Positions 44,595 through 55,075 of a stretch of 64,000 nt of DNA are shown here, one piece after another. Source of the DNA: Muscardinus avellanarius (lineage: Eukaryota; Chordata; Mammalia; Rodentia; Gliridae). The notes under the pieces were generated by a model that was given only the letters and a program-made list of their open reading frames with translations, searched no databases and was not told where the DNA came from. The stretch's first letter is position 1; the number at the start of each line of letters is the position of its first letter. The stretch spans positions 65,465,823-65,529,822 of the forward strand of contig OY726560.1 of NCBI GenBank assembly GCA_963383645.1, in the 5' to 3' direction. A program made the translations under genes and the position numbers.

Positions 44595-45234
44595 CAAAGA
44601 AAGAATGACTATCTTGTTAAACTTTAAATGTGAAGCATCCAAAAGGTGCTTGTTTCTCAGGCAACTGAAAAATGCTGGGAAGAGCCATATAGTATACTGA
44701 ACAAAATATCAAGCATTATGCTGTAGAAGATCATAATTTATTAACAACATCCTCTGCACATAACTCTTAGCAGCAGCATGTAGGAATTCATATGCCAAGT
44801 ATAAACCCACAGACTTGGCTGTGGATATAATAATGGTTTCCAGAGTCTAGTAATTTCAAGTATGAGTATTGTGCACCTCTCTTCTTTTTCCCATTATGCC
44901 ATAACCATAAAATTTATTTCCATCACAGGCAGCCAGCATGTACTGCCAATTTATTATGATTAGAATGACATAAGAGGAGGGGGTACAAGCTCAAGAGGAA
45001 GGGAGTTCACAAATGTAGAACAACCTGTTTGCACAGATGTCAATACTGAGGGAATCCTGAGTCTGATGGGAATGCCAGAGGTCACTGGCGCGACTTCAAT
45101 GGAGGGATCGTGTAGCTCTCACCTGAGCTTTCCAGTGCCCTTCGATGAGAGCCCAGGTCTGAACTGTGTCTTGTTAGAGGCAAGGGTAGTGGTGTACTGA
45201 AAAACCCTGTTGTCAAAAAGTCCTACACAAATGC
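44595..45234. other. No recognised feature
   Basis: Unique sequence between an A run and a SINE fragment. Confidence 0.5.
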
Positions 45235-45324
45235 CCTATTTTATTTTAAAAGAGGGTCTCACAATCCTCCTGTCTCAGCCTCCCAAGTACTGGGATTACA
45301 GTTGTACACCATCATACTCAGCTG
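45235..45324 (-). mobile_element. SINE B1-half fragment with deletion
   Basis: 'aaagagggtctcacaatcc' jumps directly from the linker side of B1 to its middle, missing about 60 bases, then ends 'caccatcatactcagctg'. Confidence 0.8.
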
Positions 45325-45343
45325 TTTAAAGGCACTATTCTCT

Positions 45344-45601
45344 GCAAAATAAACACGTCTGGCTGGGTGTGGTGATGCACGCTTGTAATCCCAGCATTTG
45401 GGAGACTGAGACAGGAGGATCATGGTTCGTGGACAGGGTCGGCTACCTAGCGAGGTCCTTTGCATCTCACTGAGACCCTATTTCAAAATAAAGAATATAA
45501 AATAGGGCTGGGGGTGTACCTCAGAGGTAGAATGCTCCTGGGTTCCATCCCAAGTACTGCAAAAATAAAAATAAAAAATAGAAAAATAAACAAGTCTGGC
45601 T
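45344..45601 (+). mobile_element. B1-dID SINE with long TSD
   Basis: Repeats 'aaaataaacacgtctggct' and 'aaaataaacaagtctggct' (one mismatch) flank it. The ID half is 'gctgggggtgtacctcaga', where the A box has a C for G. Confidence 0.93.
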
Positions 45602-45851
45602 CCAGTCAGATTGGTATTATCTGGAGCAATCTAAAATTTATTAATCACACTAGTTTTGTCTCTGGCACCAAGCCAAGGTGGCTAGAGTTCGCAAATTAGC
45701 TTTTGACCACCCAGAATCCTCCAAACAGTGAGAGCTAACAGGAGAGACAAAAATCTCATTGTATTTAGTAATTTGTTACAATTGAGAGAACCCTACTCTT
45801 AGAAAATTAGAACGTACATAATTAAAAGACATCTCTTTAAAGAGAATTAAC

Positions 45852-46078
45852 TGACTGACTACTATGTGCTAAGTATGATCCTAGGGCACTTCATATAAGT
45901 TATCACAGTGGATTCTTAAAACTCTATGAGAGAGGTTTTATTATCTCCTGTTTGACAAATTGAGGTGAAGTCATCGCAGCTGGGCAGTGATGAAGCCCTT
46001 CTTAGAAAGTTTGAATAATCTGAAAGCTCGAGCTCTTTCCATGGTACTATACCACCTTGTGGTGGATTAAAGATGGCA
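45852..46078 (+). mobile_element. MIR-group SINE
   Basis: 'actactatgtgctaagtatg', 'gatcctagggcacttcat', 'aactctatgagagaggttt', 'tcatcgcagctgggcagtg' and 'cgagctctttccatgg' follow the MIR order, including the core. Confidence 0.8.
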
Positions 46079-46204
46079 GCCAATCTTACTTGCTGCGTCT
46101 ATCATTGAAAGATGGAGTCAAATATCTAACTCCTCTACCTCTTGAATGCAGCTTTACATTAATTTTAATCCAGCTTTACATTTTAGTTTAATTTATTTTT
46201 TATT

Positions 46205-46425
46205 ATTTTTTTTAGTTTTTATTTTTTTATTTTTATTTATTTATTTTTTTTATTTTATTGGTGCACTGTATTCATATATCATAGTGGGATACAAACTTTT
46301 GTAGACATACATGCACACATCGCCCAGTCAGCCCCCACCCGATCCCTACCCCATTCCCTCCCCATCCCTCCTTCCCATGCTTGGCTTAGTGGTTGACATC
46401 TAGTATTATAGCAATTTATCCAAAA
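46205..46425 (-). mobile_element. Isolated 3' module like the composite elements
   Basis: Read on the minus strand it begins near 'aagccaagcatgggaagg', has a G-rich stretch and 'gcgatgtgtgcatgtatg', and ends at 'cagtgcaccaataaaa' before a long A-rich tail (complement at 46190-46255). The layout matches the last 180 bp of the elements at 13.3 and 18.5 kb. It lacks the VNTR, so it is either a strongly 5'-truncated relative or the shared source (an L1 3' UTR or LTR). Confidence 0.75.
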
Positions 46426-46639
46426 TTAAAAATGTTAATCTCACATAACAGTTTCCTTTGTCTGATACCAAGCTTTTGATAACTTAAAGATAACATTTCA
46501 ATATTTCTTTTTGCTTTCTTTCTTACCAGAGCATATTTTTTTCTGTTTTTTTAGGTGAAACTATCATATATTCATATATTTATTTTTCAGAAAAAAATCT
46601 ATCCTAATATGGAATATGAATTCTAGATACCCAAAACGA

Positions 46640-47130
46640 TCTTGAAAAAGAACAAAGCTAGAAGATATATATTTTCTGATTTCAAACCATATAAAGCTAC
46701 AATAATTGAAACAGTGTAATACTGTTCTAAAGGCAGATATATAAACCATTGGAGTTAAATACAAGCCTAGAGCTAAATTCTTCCCTATATTGTCAAGTTA
46801 TTTTTGACAAGGTTTCCACGAACATTTGGTGGTGGAAATAATAATCTTTTAACTAAATATTGTTGAAAAATAATAATTACATGGAAAAGAATAAAATTGG
46901 ACCCTTACCTAATCCCACATACAAGTATTAACTCAAAATAGATAAAAGACCTAAATATAAATCTTAAGACTATAAACTTTTAGAAGAAAATCTGGGTCAT
47001 AAAACCTCACAACATTGAAATTGGCAGTGATTTCTTGGTTATGATTTCAATGGCACAGGCAACAGAAGAATATACAAACTCCCTAGAAAATAAAAAAAAA
47101 TATTGTATATCCAAAGACAATGTAAACAGA
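46640..47130 (+). mobile_element. Ancient L1 ORF2 fragment
   Basis: 'ttcaaaccatataaagctac', 'tggacccttacctaatccc' and 'agactataaacttttagaag' are classic old L1 ORF2 landmarks on the plus strand. Many stops. It lies tail to tail with the younger minus-strand L1 at 47.3 kb. Confidence 0.78.
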
Positions 47131-47299
47131 GTTAAAAGTTACTAATAGAATTGGATAAAATATTTCCAAATGCTATATCTGAAGGTATATTAATATTCCA
47201 ACTAGAAATCCTAAAAATTAACAACAATAAAGGCAAACAATACAATTTAGAGATAGGTAAAGACTAACAAAAATAATGAATCTCCACAGATAACCAATC

Positions 47300-48214
47300 T
47301 TAGTTGTCTGTTGAATGGAAAATCTTGTTTCTCTGGTTCTGGTGAGTGTTACCTATTTCTTCTTTGTAGTTAATCTCTTTGAGTATTTTCTCTAGCGCTG
47401 GTTTTGAAGACATAAATTCCTTCAGTTTCTGTTTGTCATGGAAGCTTCTTATTTCTCCATCTAATTTGATAGAAAGTTTTGCTGGATAGGAAATTTTTGG
47501 CTGGAAGTTGTTTTCTTTCAGAGTTTGGAATATGTTACTCCAAGCCCTTCTGGCTCTCATGACTTGGTTTGGGAAGTCTGGAGTGATTCTAATTGGTTTG
47601 CCTCTGAATGTCACTTGGCCCTTTGTTTTTGTTGCCTTTAAGATTCTCTGCTTGGCTTCCACATTGGTCATTTTGACAATTATGTGGCGTGGGGATCCTC
47701 TTCTCCGATCCTGTCTAAAGGGAGTTCTATAAGTTTCCTGGATCTGTGTATCAACCTCTTGCTCTATATTTGGAAAATTTTCTATTACTTCCTTGAAGAG
47801 ATTGTTGATCCCTTTGGTTTCACTTTCTTTTCCCTCCTCTATTCCAATTATTCTTAGGTTAGCTCTCTTAAGATGGGCCCATATTTCTTCCATGTCAGAT
47901 TCCTGCTGTTGGATATTTTTTTCTAGATTAGAAACTATGCGTTCATTTTTGGATTGCTCATCTTCTAAGAGCGAGATTCTGTTCTCCATGTGTTCTAATC
48001 AGTTGTTTGTGCTTTGAATTGAGGCCTTTTCTTCATTAATTGCATCCTTTATCTCTTTTTGGCTCTCTCTGAGTTCTTTTCGAAGCACCTCTATTATTTC
48101 TACAGTTATTTTCCTGATTTGATCTTCTAGAAATCTCTGATTTTCTGTTTTATCGGGTTCTGATGTTGTGGGGTTGTGCGCATTCATTACTCCAGTGTTA
48201 TTCCTCTTTCCCAT
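47300..48214 (-). pseudogene. L1 ORF1 (RNA-binding chaperone), one nonsense codon
   Basis: ORF1p coats L1 RNA as a trimer and acts as a nucleic-acid chaperone in the cytoplasmic L1 particle. The frame spans 305 codons including the stop, near the usual 300-360. Residues about 20-130 have coiled-coil heptads ('ENQRFLEDQIRKITVEII' and 'LLEDEQSKNERIVSNLEKN'). The RRM follows at about 'LRIIGIEEG', and the C-terminal domain shows 'RITPDFPNQVMRARRAW' and 'PAKLSIKLDGEIRSFHDK'. Codon 72 (47,999-48,001) is TGA, inside the coiled coil; otherwise the frame is open. It is thus the best-preserved L1 gene in the window but cannot give full-length protein. Confidence 0.93.
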
Positions 48215-49014
48215 GATTTCGGAGGTTTGTGCCTTCTCTGGGTTCTTCCCTTAGGTCACTATGGCTTCACTTAAGGTGCTCTGGATCTCGAGTCTGTATT
48301 ATCTCAGATCCCACTACTCCTTTACTGGGTTGTATCACAGAGTCTCCGACCCAGGGAGTCGATAGAGGCTGCTTTAAACTATGGGGGGTGCCAGGTTGCA
48401 CGTTCTCCTATGGTGTGATATCTCTGCCACCACCACTCCCTCACTGGGTCAAGTCCCAGGAGGTACAGTACTGGGATTTCTCCTCTGTGGCCCGCAATTT
48501 GACTCACTGTTCTTGAGTATGCAGATGTAGCTGTACTGGACTCGGTGAATTCACTGCTGCTGCCGCCGCCGGTGGCAATATGGCGCCTCTGCCACGCCCT
48601 CAGCCGTGAGGCTGGCGTCTTTTTTCTTCTCTGGTTTTGATTTCCACTCTGAATCCCTGCAGCGTGTGCTGAGCTCGGCCACTGGGAGCTTTAGACGCTC
48701 TCTGCGTGGAGAAATCCCTCCTGGCTGTTCCGCAGTGGCTCACCTTGGCTTGCTGTAGCCGTCCGTTGAGTTCGCCGCTGCCGCCGGCAGTATGGCGCTG
48801 CTGCCGCGTCCTCGGGCGCGTGTGTCTCCTCTGTGGCCCTGAGCTCTGTTCTCAGTCCGCTTTCTCTCTGGAGCCTGGTGGGTTTTTTTTGTTTTTCTGG
48901 TGATGGTGTTTTCTGGCTATGAAAGGCGCTGGTTTTGTGGTAATGGAGATTGGTTGTTAGCGGGGCTCTTAAGCCCTGCTTTTCTCGGTCGCCATCTTCC
49001 CGGAAGTTCTCTAG
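48215..49014 (-). promoter_or_regulatory. L1 5' UTR / internal promoter
   Basis: The GC-rich leader begins (minus strand) with an 'aagatggcgacc' motif near 48,987-48,998, a YY1-type site found at L1 starts. It contains two imperfect repeats around 'gccatattgccaccgg' (near 48,570) and 'gccatactgccggcgg' (near 48,785), about 220 bp apart, and two related blocks near 48,320 and 48,445. Such repeats recall promoter monomers. CpG sites are partly kept. Confidence 0.8.
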
Positions 49015-49165
49015 TTTTTATTTTTTATAAGTGGAACATATTGAGAGTGGTGTACATTTACATTGTGTTTCATGCCCTTCCCCCTCCCTTCCCCCCAATA
49101 GAGAGTGTCCAGGTTAATCATGTTGTATTTATGCTATTACCCATATAAATTTAGTTGGTGCTAGT
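49015..49165 (-). mobile_element. L1 3' end abutting the next L1's 5' end
   Basis: In antisense it shows the L1 3' UTR landmarks of this genome: 'tccaggttaatcatg', the pyrimidine complement of the polypurine tract (49,077-49,098) and 'ttttttataagtggaaca'. Its A tail meets the start of the neighbouring L1 at 49,014, so two L1s are joined tail to head, the second probably inserted at the A-rich tail of the first. Confidence 0.85.
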
Positions 49166-49344
49166 AACTTGCTTGACTGATAGAATGAGAAAGAAAAAAC
49201 CATTCTGAGACTTCTGGATTTAGGTAATAAGAAGCTTTGCAGCTCACACACAAGAACTCTCGAATCACTCATGAAGCCCTGAGCACCAAGAAATAATATG
49301 TGAAGAAGTCCTGAGGTTCAATGGGAAGGGGCCCCCGGTGAGCC

Positions 49345-49692
49345 CACTCAAGTTAGCAGTGCCCCAAAGTTGGCAACTGAATCTCCAGTAAATACAACAG
49401 CTCTGGGAGGTGGGACCTTTAAGCAGTGATGAAGTCATGAGGGTTCCATCTTCTTGAATGTATGAATGTCAGTTGTAAAAGGTCTTCAGGCTTCAGTGTG
49501 ATTTCTTGTGCTCATCATATTCTCTCATCTTCTCACATTCCTCCATGAAGTTGATGTAGCCAGAAGGCCAGTGTCAGACGGATATGCCTTGAAGTTGGAC
49601 TTCTTACCATCCAGAAGTGTGAAAAATGAGTGTCTATTATAAATGACCCAGTCTGTGGTATTCTATCATAGCAACACAAAATGGAATAGAAC
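49345..49692 (+). mobile_element. MLT1-type MaLR LTR
   Basis: 'agttggcaactgaatctcc', 'gggaggtgggacctttaag', 'gatgaagtcatgagggttcc', 'ttggacttcttaccatccag' and 'gacccagtctgtggtattc' are in MLT1 order. Diverged and solo. Confidence 0.8.
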
Positions 49693-50370
49693 ATCAGGCA
49701 TAAGCCATCAGGGAAGCATCAGAAAAATTATCCAGCCAATTTCTGGCCAAATGCTTGACAGACAATATCAAAAGATATAATAATAGTCACCGTTGCTGTA
49801 AGTCATACATCCTGGGATTACTTTTCAACAATGAGTAAAAAGTTTTCTATTTCTGTCTTATTACCACACCATAAGAATAAAGAGTGAGGGAGAGGAGATG
49901 GGGAAACATAAACACACAACACATACACATACACGTATAGCCTTCTGATCTTTAATAAACAGGATATAAATTTCTGCTTTATTATTCAGCAGTATACTAG
50001 CCAGGATTTATCATCAGGTTAGGAATAAGGAGGCAAAAGGAGGCAGGAAAGAAAAGATCAACACTACTCACAGGAAACATGTTTGAGAGGTAAGAGAAAA
50101 TATATGAGGAGTCTTCTGACGTCAGTTTATAAAAATCCTATTTAAACTGCTTTAAACAAAAATCAAGTAAGGAAGAAAAATATTCAGATGATCAGGAATG
50201 TATATAACTAAATAAAATGAAGAAAAATAGCGGTATGCATTTTAAAAGAATTATGAAATTATATGTCAGTGCTTAGAATGGGTCTAAGGGAATGCTGAAA
50301 TACAGCAAAAGATAGGCGGTAACGTAGCCTATCACCCACTGCAAATGTTTGCAAGTGGTTGTGTTTTAAC
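49693..50370. other. No recognised feature
   Basis: Unique AT-rich DNA. Confidence 0.5.
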
Positions 50371-50632
50371 TAATCAGGATTAGCCGGGCATGGTGGCACA
50401 TACTTGTAATCCCCTTGCTTGGGAGGCTGAGACAGGAGGATTACACAGGTTCAAAGCCAGCCTCAGCTACTTAGTGAGGCTCTCAGCAACTTAGTGAGAC
50501 CCTGTTTCCAAATAAAACATAAAAAAATAGGTCTGGGAGTATAGCCCAGGGGTAGAATGCACCTGGGTTCCACCCCCAGTACCACCATAATAATAGTAAT
50601 AATGATAATTAATAATAATCAGGATTATTACA
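50371..50632 (+). mobile_element. B1-dID SINE, intermediate subfamily, with TSD
   Basis: 'taatcaggatta' lies on both sides. The ID half starts 'aggtctgggagtatagccc', as in the copy at 27.5 kb, and the tail is an AAT/AAC-like repeat. Confidence 0.93.
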
Positions 50633-51228
50633 GGTGATCTTTATGAATGTCTAAGCCTTGGCTTCCAGGCTTTCCATTATGTATATAGAAGGAAATATGA
50701 CAGTCCTAGGTGATTTGATCTTACTGTAATTACCTAAAACAGCTATAGTTTAATATTTTCAAAAATGATTGTAAAACTTATGGTTATCCTCTCGGCATCC
50801 ATTCTGCCTTCCCCACTGATATTTCAGAGCACCCTCACCTGGCCCAGAGGACCTCTGGCGGCCTGGTCTCCCACCAAGTCCTACCTCATGATGACTGACC
50901 AGTTTCTGACCTATTCTTCCTTCTAAGAACTAGTCAACTGATAGCTGAGCCAGGCCCCTTTATCCTACAGATGGAGGCACTAGCTAACACATCTTACATA
51001 ACCAACTACCTTGGGTGTCCACTGAGACAAACTCTATGAAGGCAAACTCTAATCCATTTGTATACCTCCTCAGTGCTGTAATTGGATGAGAAGGATTCTT
51101 ACTTCCCTCATAAATCCATACACATAAAGGGACATTTCTAATTTCTTTATCACTCTGGAAAAGGGATCCAACACTGCCAGTTACTTTGCTCCATTCTTTT
51201 GTTCCTCTGCACAGGAAAGGAAGACCCA
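50633..51228. other. No recognised feature
   Basis: Unique; a moderately GC patch at 50,800-51,230 has only short frames. Confidence 0.5.
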
Positions 51229-51428
51229 AGCCAGGCATGGTGGCACTTGCCTGTAATCCCAGTACTTGGTAGGTGGAGACCGTAGTATTGCAGATTTAAG
51301 GCCAGTCCCAACAATGTAGACTCAGCAACCTAACAAGACCCTGTTTCCAAATAAAAAAGAAAATGGGGTTGAGAGTTAGCTCAGAGGTAGAATTCCCTGG
51401 ATTCAATCCCCAGTGCCACAAAAAAAGA
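51229..51428 (+). mobile_element. B1-dID SINE
   Basis: From 'aagccaggcatggtggcac' to 'caatccccagtgccac'. Its ID half is shortened ('ggttgagagttagctcag'). The tail has expanded into a purine microsatellite. Confidence 0.9.
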
Positions 51429-51505
51429 ATGAAGAAAGAAAGAAAGAAAGAAAGAAAGGAAGGAAGGAAGGAAGGAAGGAAGGAAGGAAGGAAGGAAGGA
51501 AAGAG
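51428..51505 (+). repeat. (GAAA)n(GGAA)n microsatellite
   Basis: About seven GAAA-type units, then about eleven GGAA units; a pure purine strand that could form triplex DNA. It is the mirror case of 30226-30300. Confidence 0.96.
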
Positions 51506-53440
51506 GGAGGTCAAGTCTGTTTGGTGAAGGCCCGATTTCTACTAGGGCCCATTTCCCTACTGGATGGGACACAAATGACTGCCCATCAGTAGCCTGATGT
51601 CATTTCTCTGATGGTCCTGTGCTTGTCCAGTAAGTTTTCTCTCCTGTCTTGGCACATGCCTTTGTGTTTCCTATCCCTAATAACTACCCTACCTGGGGAG
51701 AGTCTGCTCCTTCAGTGGGGAGGTTTGCCATTCTGAGTTCCAGTCTTCTTCCTTTCAGAAGCATCCCGGAACTTGGAGTAGGGAGGCTAGGAAGCTATAC
51801 AGCAGAATCAGCTCACTTTGCTAATACAGGTTGTGGTGTTGTTGTTCATTTTAATTGGGGCGAGCACAATTTTTACCTCAAATCTAAGTCTTATTCTCTA
51901 ATTTCTACTTCTCAGCACTCTGAATTTTATTGGCTATTTATTTCCAAAATCAACAGTACTTTGAGAGCCCATTTGAGTGGTAACTCTTCTGTTCATAAGA
52001 AATTATGAAAACAGAAGTTTTCTAATCTTTATACATCATACAGAGTTATGAGCAAAAAGAAAATCATGCCGCTAAGGAAGTATCACAATATCAGGTACGT
52101 GATATAATTTCAAAGCTGCTGTGATAGTGTGATCATAAAAATCACAAAAATAACACTTTACAGATGTTGTATTCATGTGGATCTGAGTGGATATTACAGA
52201 GCTGTATGCCATGGTGAATATAGAAAACCGTGTTGCTTCTTTTGTTTTTAAGAACCCCATTGGATAGGATATTGTGTATCACTGGAGATAATGCAATCCT
52301 TAAAGCCTATCAAATTGAGACAGTCCATGCACCTGCAACCAGCCGTCCACCCCAGCAGCAGTTCTGGGCAGCTGTCAGTGTTCCCACCCTCCCCCACATA
52401 ACTGAGAGTATCAAGCTACATGTCAAATATATCTGTTTATGTGCAGAGAAATTATTGTGATAGACAATTAATAGGCACAATTTGGCACCCTTTATACCCA
52501 CAATACTAAATCAGGAATTCTGAACTCTGCAAAGTAAATTTGTAGAATATTTTGAAAATGGGAACTTGTACATATTTGATGTAGAGGTGGACTCTTTCAA
52601 TGTGAAAATATCTCCCACCATCTCACTATATCAAATTAGTATTTAACTATGTCTCTGTATGACTTGCCAAGCCAGTGAAAAAGAGAAAAATAAGTACAGA
52701 AGAACATTATTTACTGTGATTTGTCTCATATTAGTGGTATGAACCTAAAAAATTTCTCTGAACATTTCTTGTTTTTTTTTTAATTTTACTATGGGCAAGA
52801 AAGATAAAAGATGGAGCAACCAGTTTGTTCTGTATTTACGAATGAAGTAATGGGCAGTATAAAAGCTAATTCTAGTATTTATGATTCACAGCCAGAAAGA
52901 GGAAAGAATGGTAGGATTATGAAATTTGGGGAGAGCAATAGTAAAAATTTGAATCACCATATCTCCATAGTAGATGTTTTTGCTGAAAGAATTAACTGGG
53001 CTCACTTCATATTTTATTTATTAAATATAAGCTCAGATGACTATTTTTATTTAGTCATAGTGGAAGACTTGTGTTTCTATATGAAGGTAGTAAAGAGATG
53101 CAAATAAAAAAGAAACCAAATACATTCTTTATATTTTTATTATTCAACTAGAATTGTTTTGCAAAAAGACTAAAGAATATCAACTTGCCATCACCATAGA
53201 CACAAATAGTTAAACCCAGTTCTCCCTCTAAGTAGCTTTCCCTTTTGGATGTTAAAGGGAAAGCCTAAAAGACACAGCTATCCCTGGGCCAGACTCTGTC
53301 AAGGGAATAATTCAGCCTCAGACATGGGGTCTAGCTATGGAGACACTATAGAGGAAAATAGAGAAATAAAAATACAAATAAATGGGAGTGTGATTTACCT
53401 GTGTAGGAGGATGTGGCAAACAATGGGCATTATAGTCTCA
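51506..53440. other. No recognised feature
   Basis: About 1.9 kb of unique DNA. A frame at 51,649-52,008 (119 codons) and others show no motif. At 53,442-53,459 there is a perfect 18-bp palindrome, 'acataatttaaattatgt'. Confidence 0.5.
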
Positions 53441-53477
53441 CAACATAATTTAAATTATGTTGACAATGACACACATA

Positions 53478-55035
53478 CACAGAGTATTTTGTGCCCCCCC
53501 CGCATCCCCATTTCATTCCTTCCCAATACCAAGTGCCCAGATTGACAGTGTTATATTCACATATATATCCATATCTGACAGCAATATTTCCACTAATGGA
53601 CACCAGTCTTTCTCCTCCCCTCCCCTTCCTTTCTGGCTCCACTGAGGTTTCTCCTCCATTTTCTGGAGTCCCCCTGGTATTCCAAATACTTCCTAGCTCC
53701 CTCATATTAAGGAAAATATTTGTCTCTTCGTTTTCTGTGCGTGGCTAGTATCACTTCACATGTTCTGTAGGTCCTTCCATCTTCTTGCAAACGATGTAAT
53801 TTAGTGCTTCTTTATTGCTGAGTAGAATTCCATTGTGTGTATTTCCTATAATTTTGCAGTCCATTCATCTGTTGATGGACACCTAGTTTGCTTCCATAGT
53901 TTGGCTATTGTGAATTGTGCTGCTATGAACATGGTTTTGCATATCTTACTGTAGTTCTCTGATTTCAACCCCTTTGGAAAGATACCCAGTAGTGGTATAG
54001 CCAGATCATATGGTGGGTCCATTCCCAGTTTTCTTAAAAATCTCCACTCTGATCTCCATAGCAACTGAACCAGTTTGTACTCCCAATAACAGTGTATAAG
54101 AGTTACGATTTCCCCACATTCTCACCAACACTTACTGTTTTTGTCATCTTTATGATCGCCATTCTGATTGGGGTTAGATGAAATCTCAGTGTAGTTGAAC
54201 TTTTTTTCATGTATATACTGGCCATTTGTATCTCTTCTTTTGTAAAGTATCCATTCAATTCAGTGGCCCATTTCTTGACTGGGTTGTTTGTATTTCTAGT
54301 ATAAAGTCTTTCAAGTTCCTTATATATTCTGAACATGCTATCAGAAAGATAGCAGGTAAAGATCCTCTCCCATTCTGTAGGCTATCTCTTTAGACTCTTC
54401 GTGATTCCTTTGATGAGAAGAAATTTTTTAGTTTAATGACATCCCATTTATCAATTCTTGTTTTAATTTTCTGAGCTTTAAAGGTATTGTTGAAGAAGTT
54501 ACTACCTGTGCCTATATATTGGAGTGTTGAACCTATGCCCTCCTCAAATAGCTTTTGGTCTAACTTCCAGGTCTTTGCTCCATCTCAGATTGATTCCTCT
54601 CCAGGGTGAGAAGTAAAGATTTAGTTCCATTTTTCTACAAATGGATAGCCAGTTTTCCCAGCACCATTTGTTGAAAAAGCTATCATTTCTCTGGTGTGTG
54701 TATTTGGCCCCTTTGTTGAAGATCAATTGACTATACGTGTGTAGATTTGTTTCTGCATCATGTATTCTGTTCCATTGGTCTGTGTGCCTGTTTTTACGTC
54801 AATACCGTTCTAATTACTAGAACTCTGAGCTATAATTTTAATTCAGGAATTGTGATGCCTCCTGCATGGTTCTTATTGCTGAGAATTGCTTTGGCTATTT
54901 TGGGTCTTTTGTTCCTCCATATGAAAGTTATAATTTATTTTTCTAGGTCTATGAAAAAATGACATTGTTATTTTGATAGGTATTGCATTAATTCTGTAGA
55001 TCACTTTTGGTAGAATGGCCATTTTGATGATATTT
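53478..55035 (-). mobile_element. 5'-truncated L1: ORF2 end and 3' UTR
   Basis: On the minus strand it runs from RT-region sequence near 55,030 through the ORF2 C-terminus to the 3' UTR (polypurine complement at 53,480-53,520). It holds frame pieces at 54,544-54,726, 54,103-54,336 and 53,846-54,064 separated by stops and frameshifts. It is older than the L1 at 7.3 kb and reaches further 5'. Confidence 0.92.
53846..54726 (-). pseudogene. L1 ORF2 C-terminal fragment, broken
   Basis: Pieces carry 'WCWENWLSICRKMELN', 'WSKDLEVRPKAI', '[17 protein letters not shown]' and '[17 protein letters not shown]', in the order found in intact ORF2. The cysteine motif region is frameshifted. No catalytic domain is intact. 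Confidence 0.9.
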
Positions 55036-55075
55036 ATGATGTGAGACTATAATGCACCAATAAAAGGAAAAAAAA
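55036..55075 (+). repeat. Lone L1/composite-type 3' tip
   Basis: 'gatgtgagactataatgcac' then 'caataaaagg' and an A run repeats the terminal motif of the composite elements directly beside the truncated 5' edge of the minus-strand L1. It may be an extremely short insertion. Confidence 0.5.

Larger units (their letters stand above)
47296..49014 (-). mobile_element. L1 5' UTR plus ORF1, lacking ORF2
   Basis: On the minus strand the element starts at about 49,011 with a GC-rich 5' UTR, then ORF1 (48,214 to 47,300), and stops abruptly just after the ORF1 stop. ORF2, the 3' UTR and a poly(A) tail are missing, opposite to the usual 5' truncation. A deletion or rearrangement against the old plus-strand L1 next to it is the simplest explanation; premature polyadenylation is unlikely because no A tract is present. 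Confidence 0.9.
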
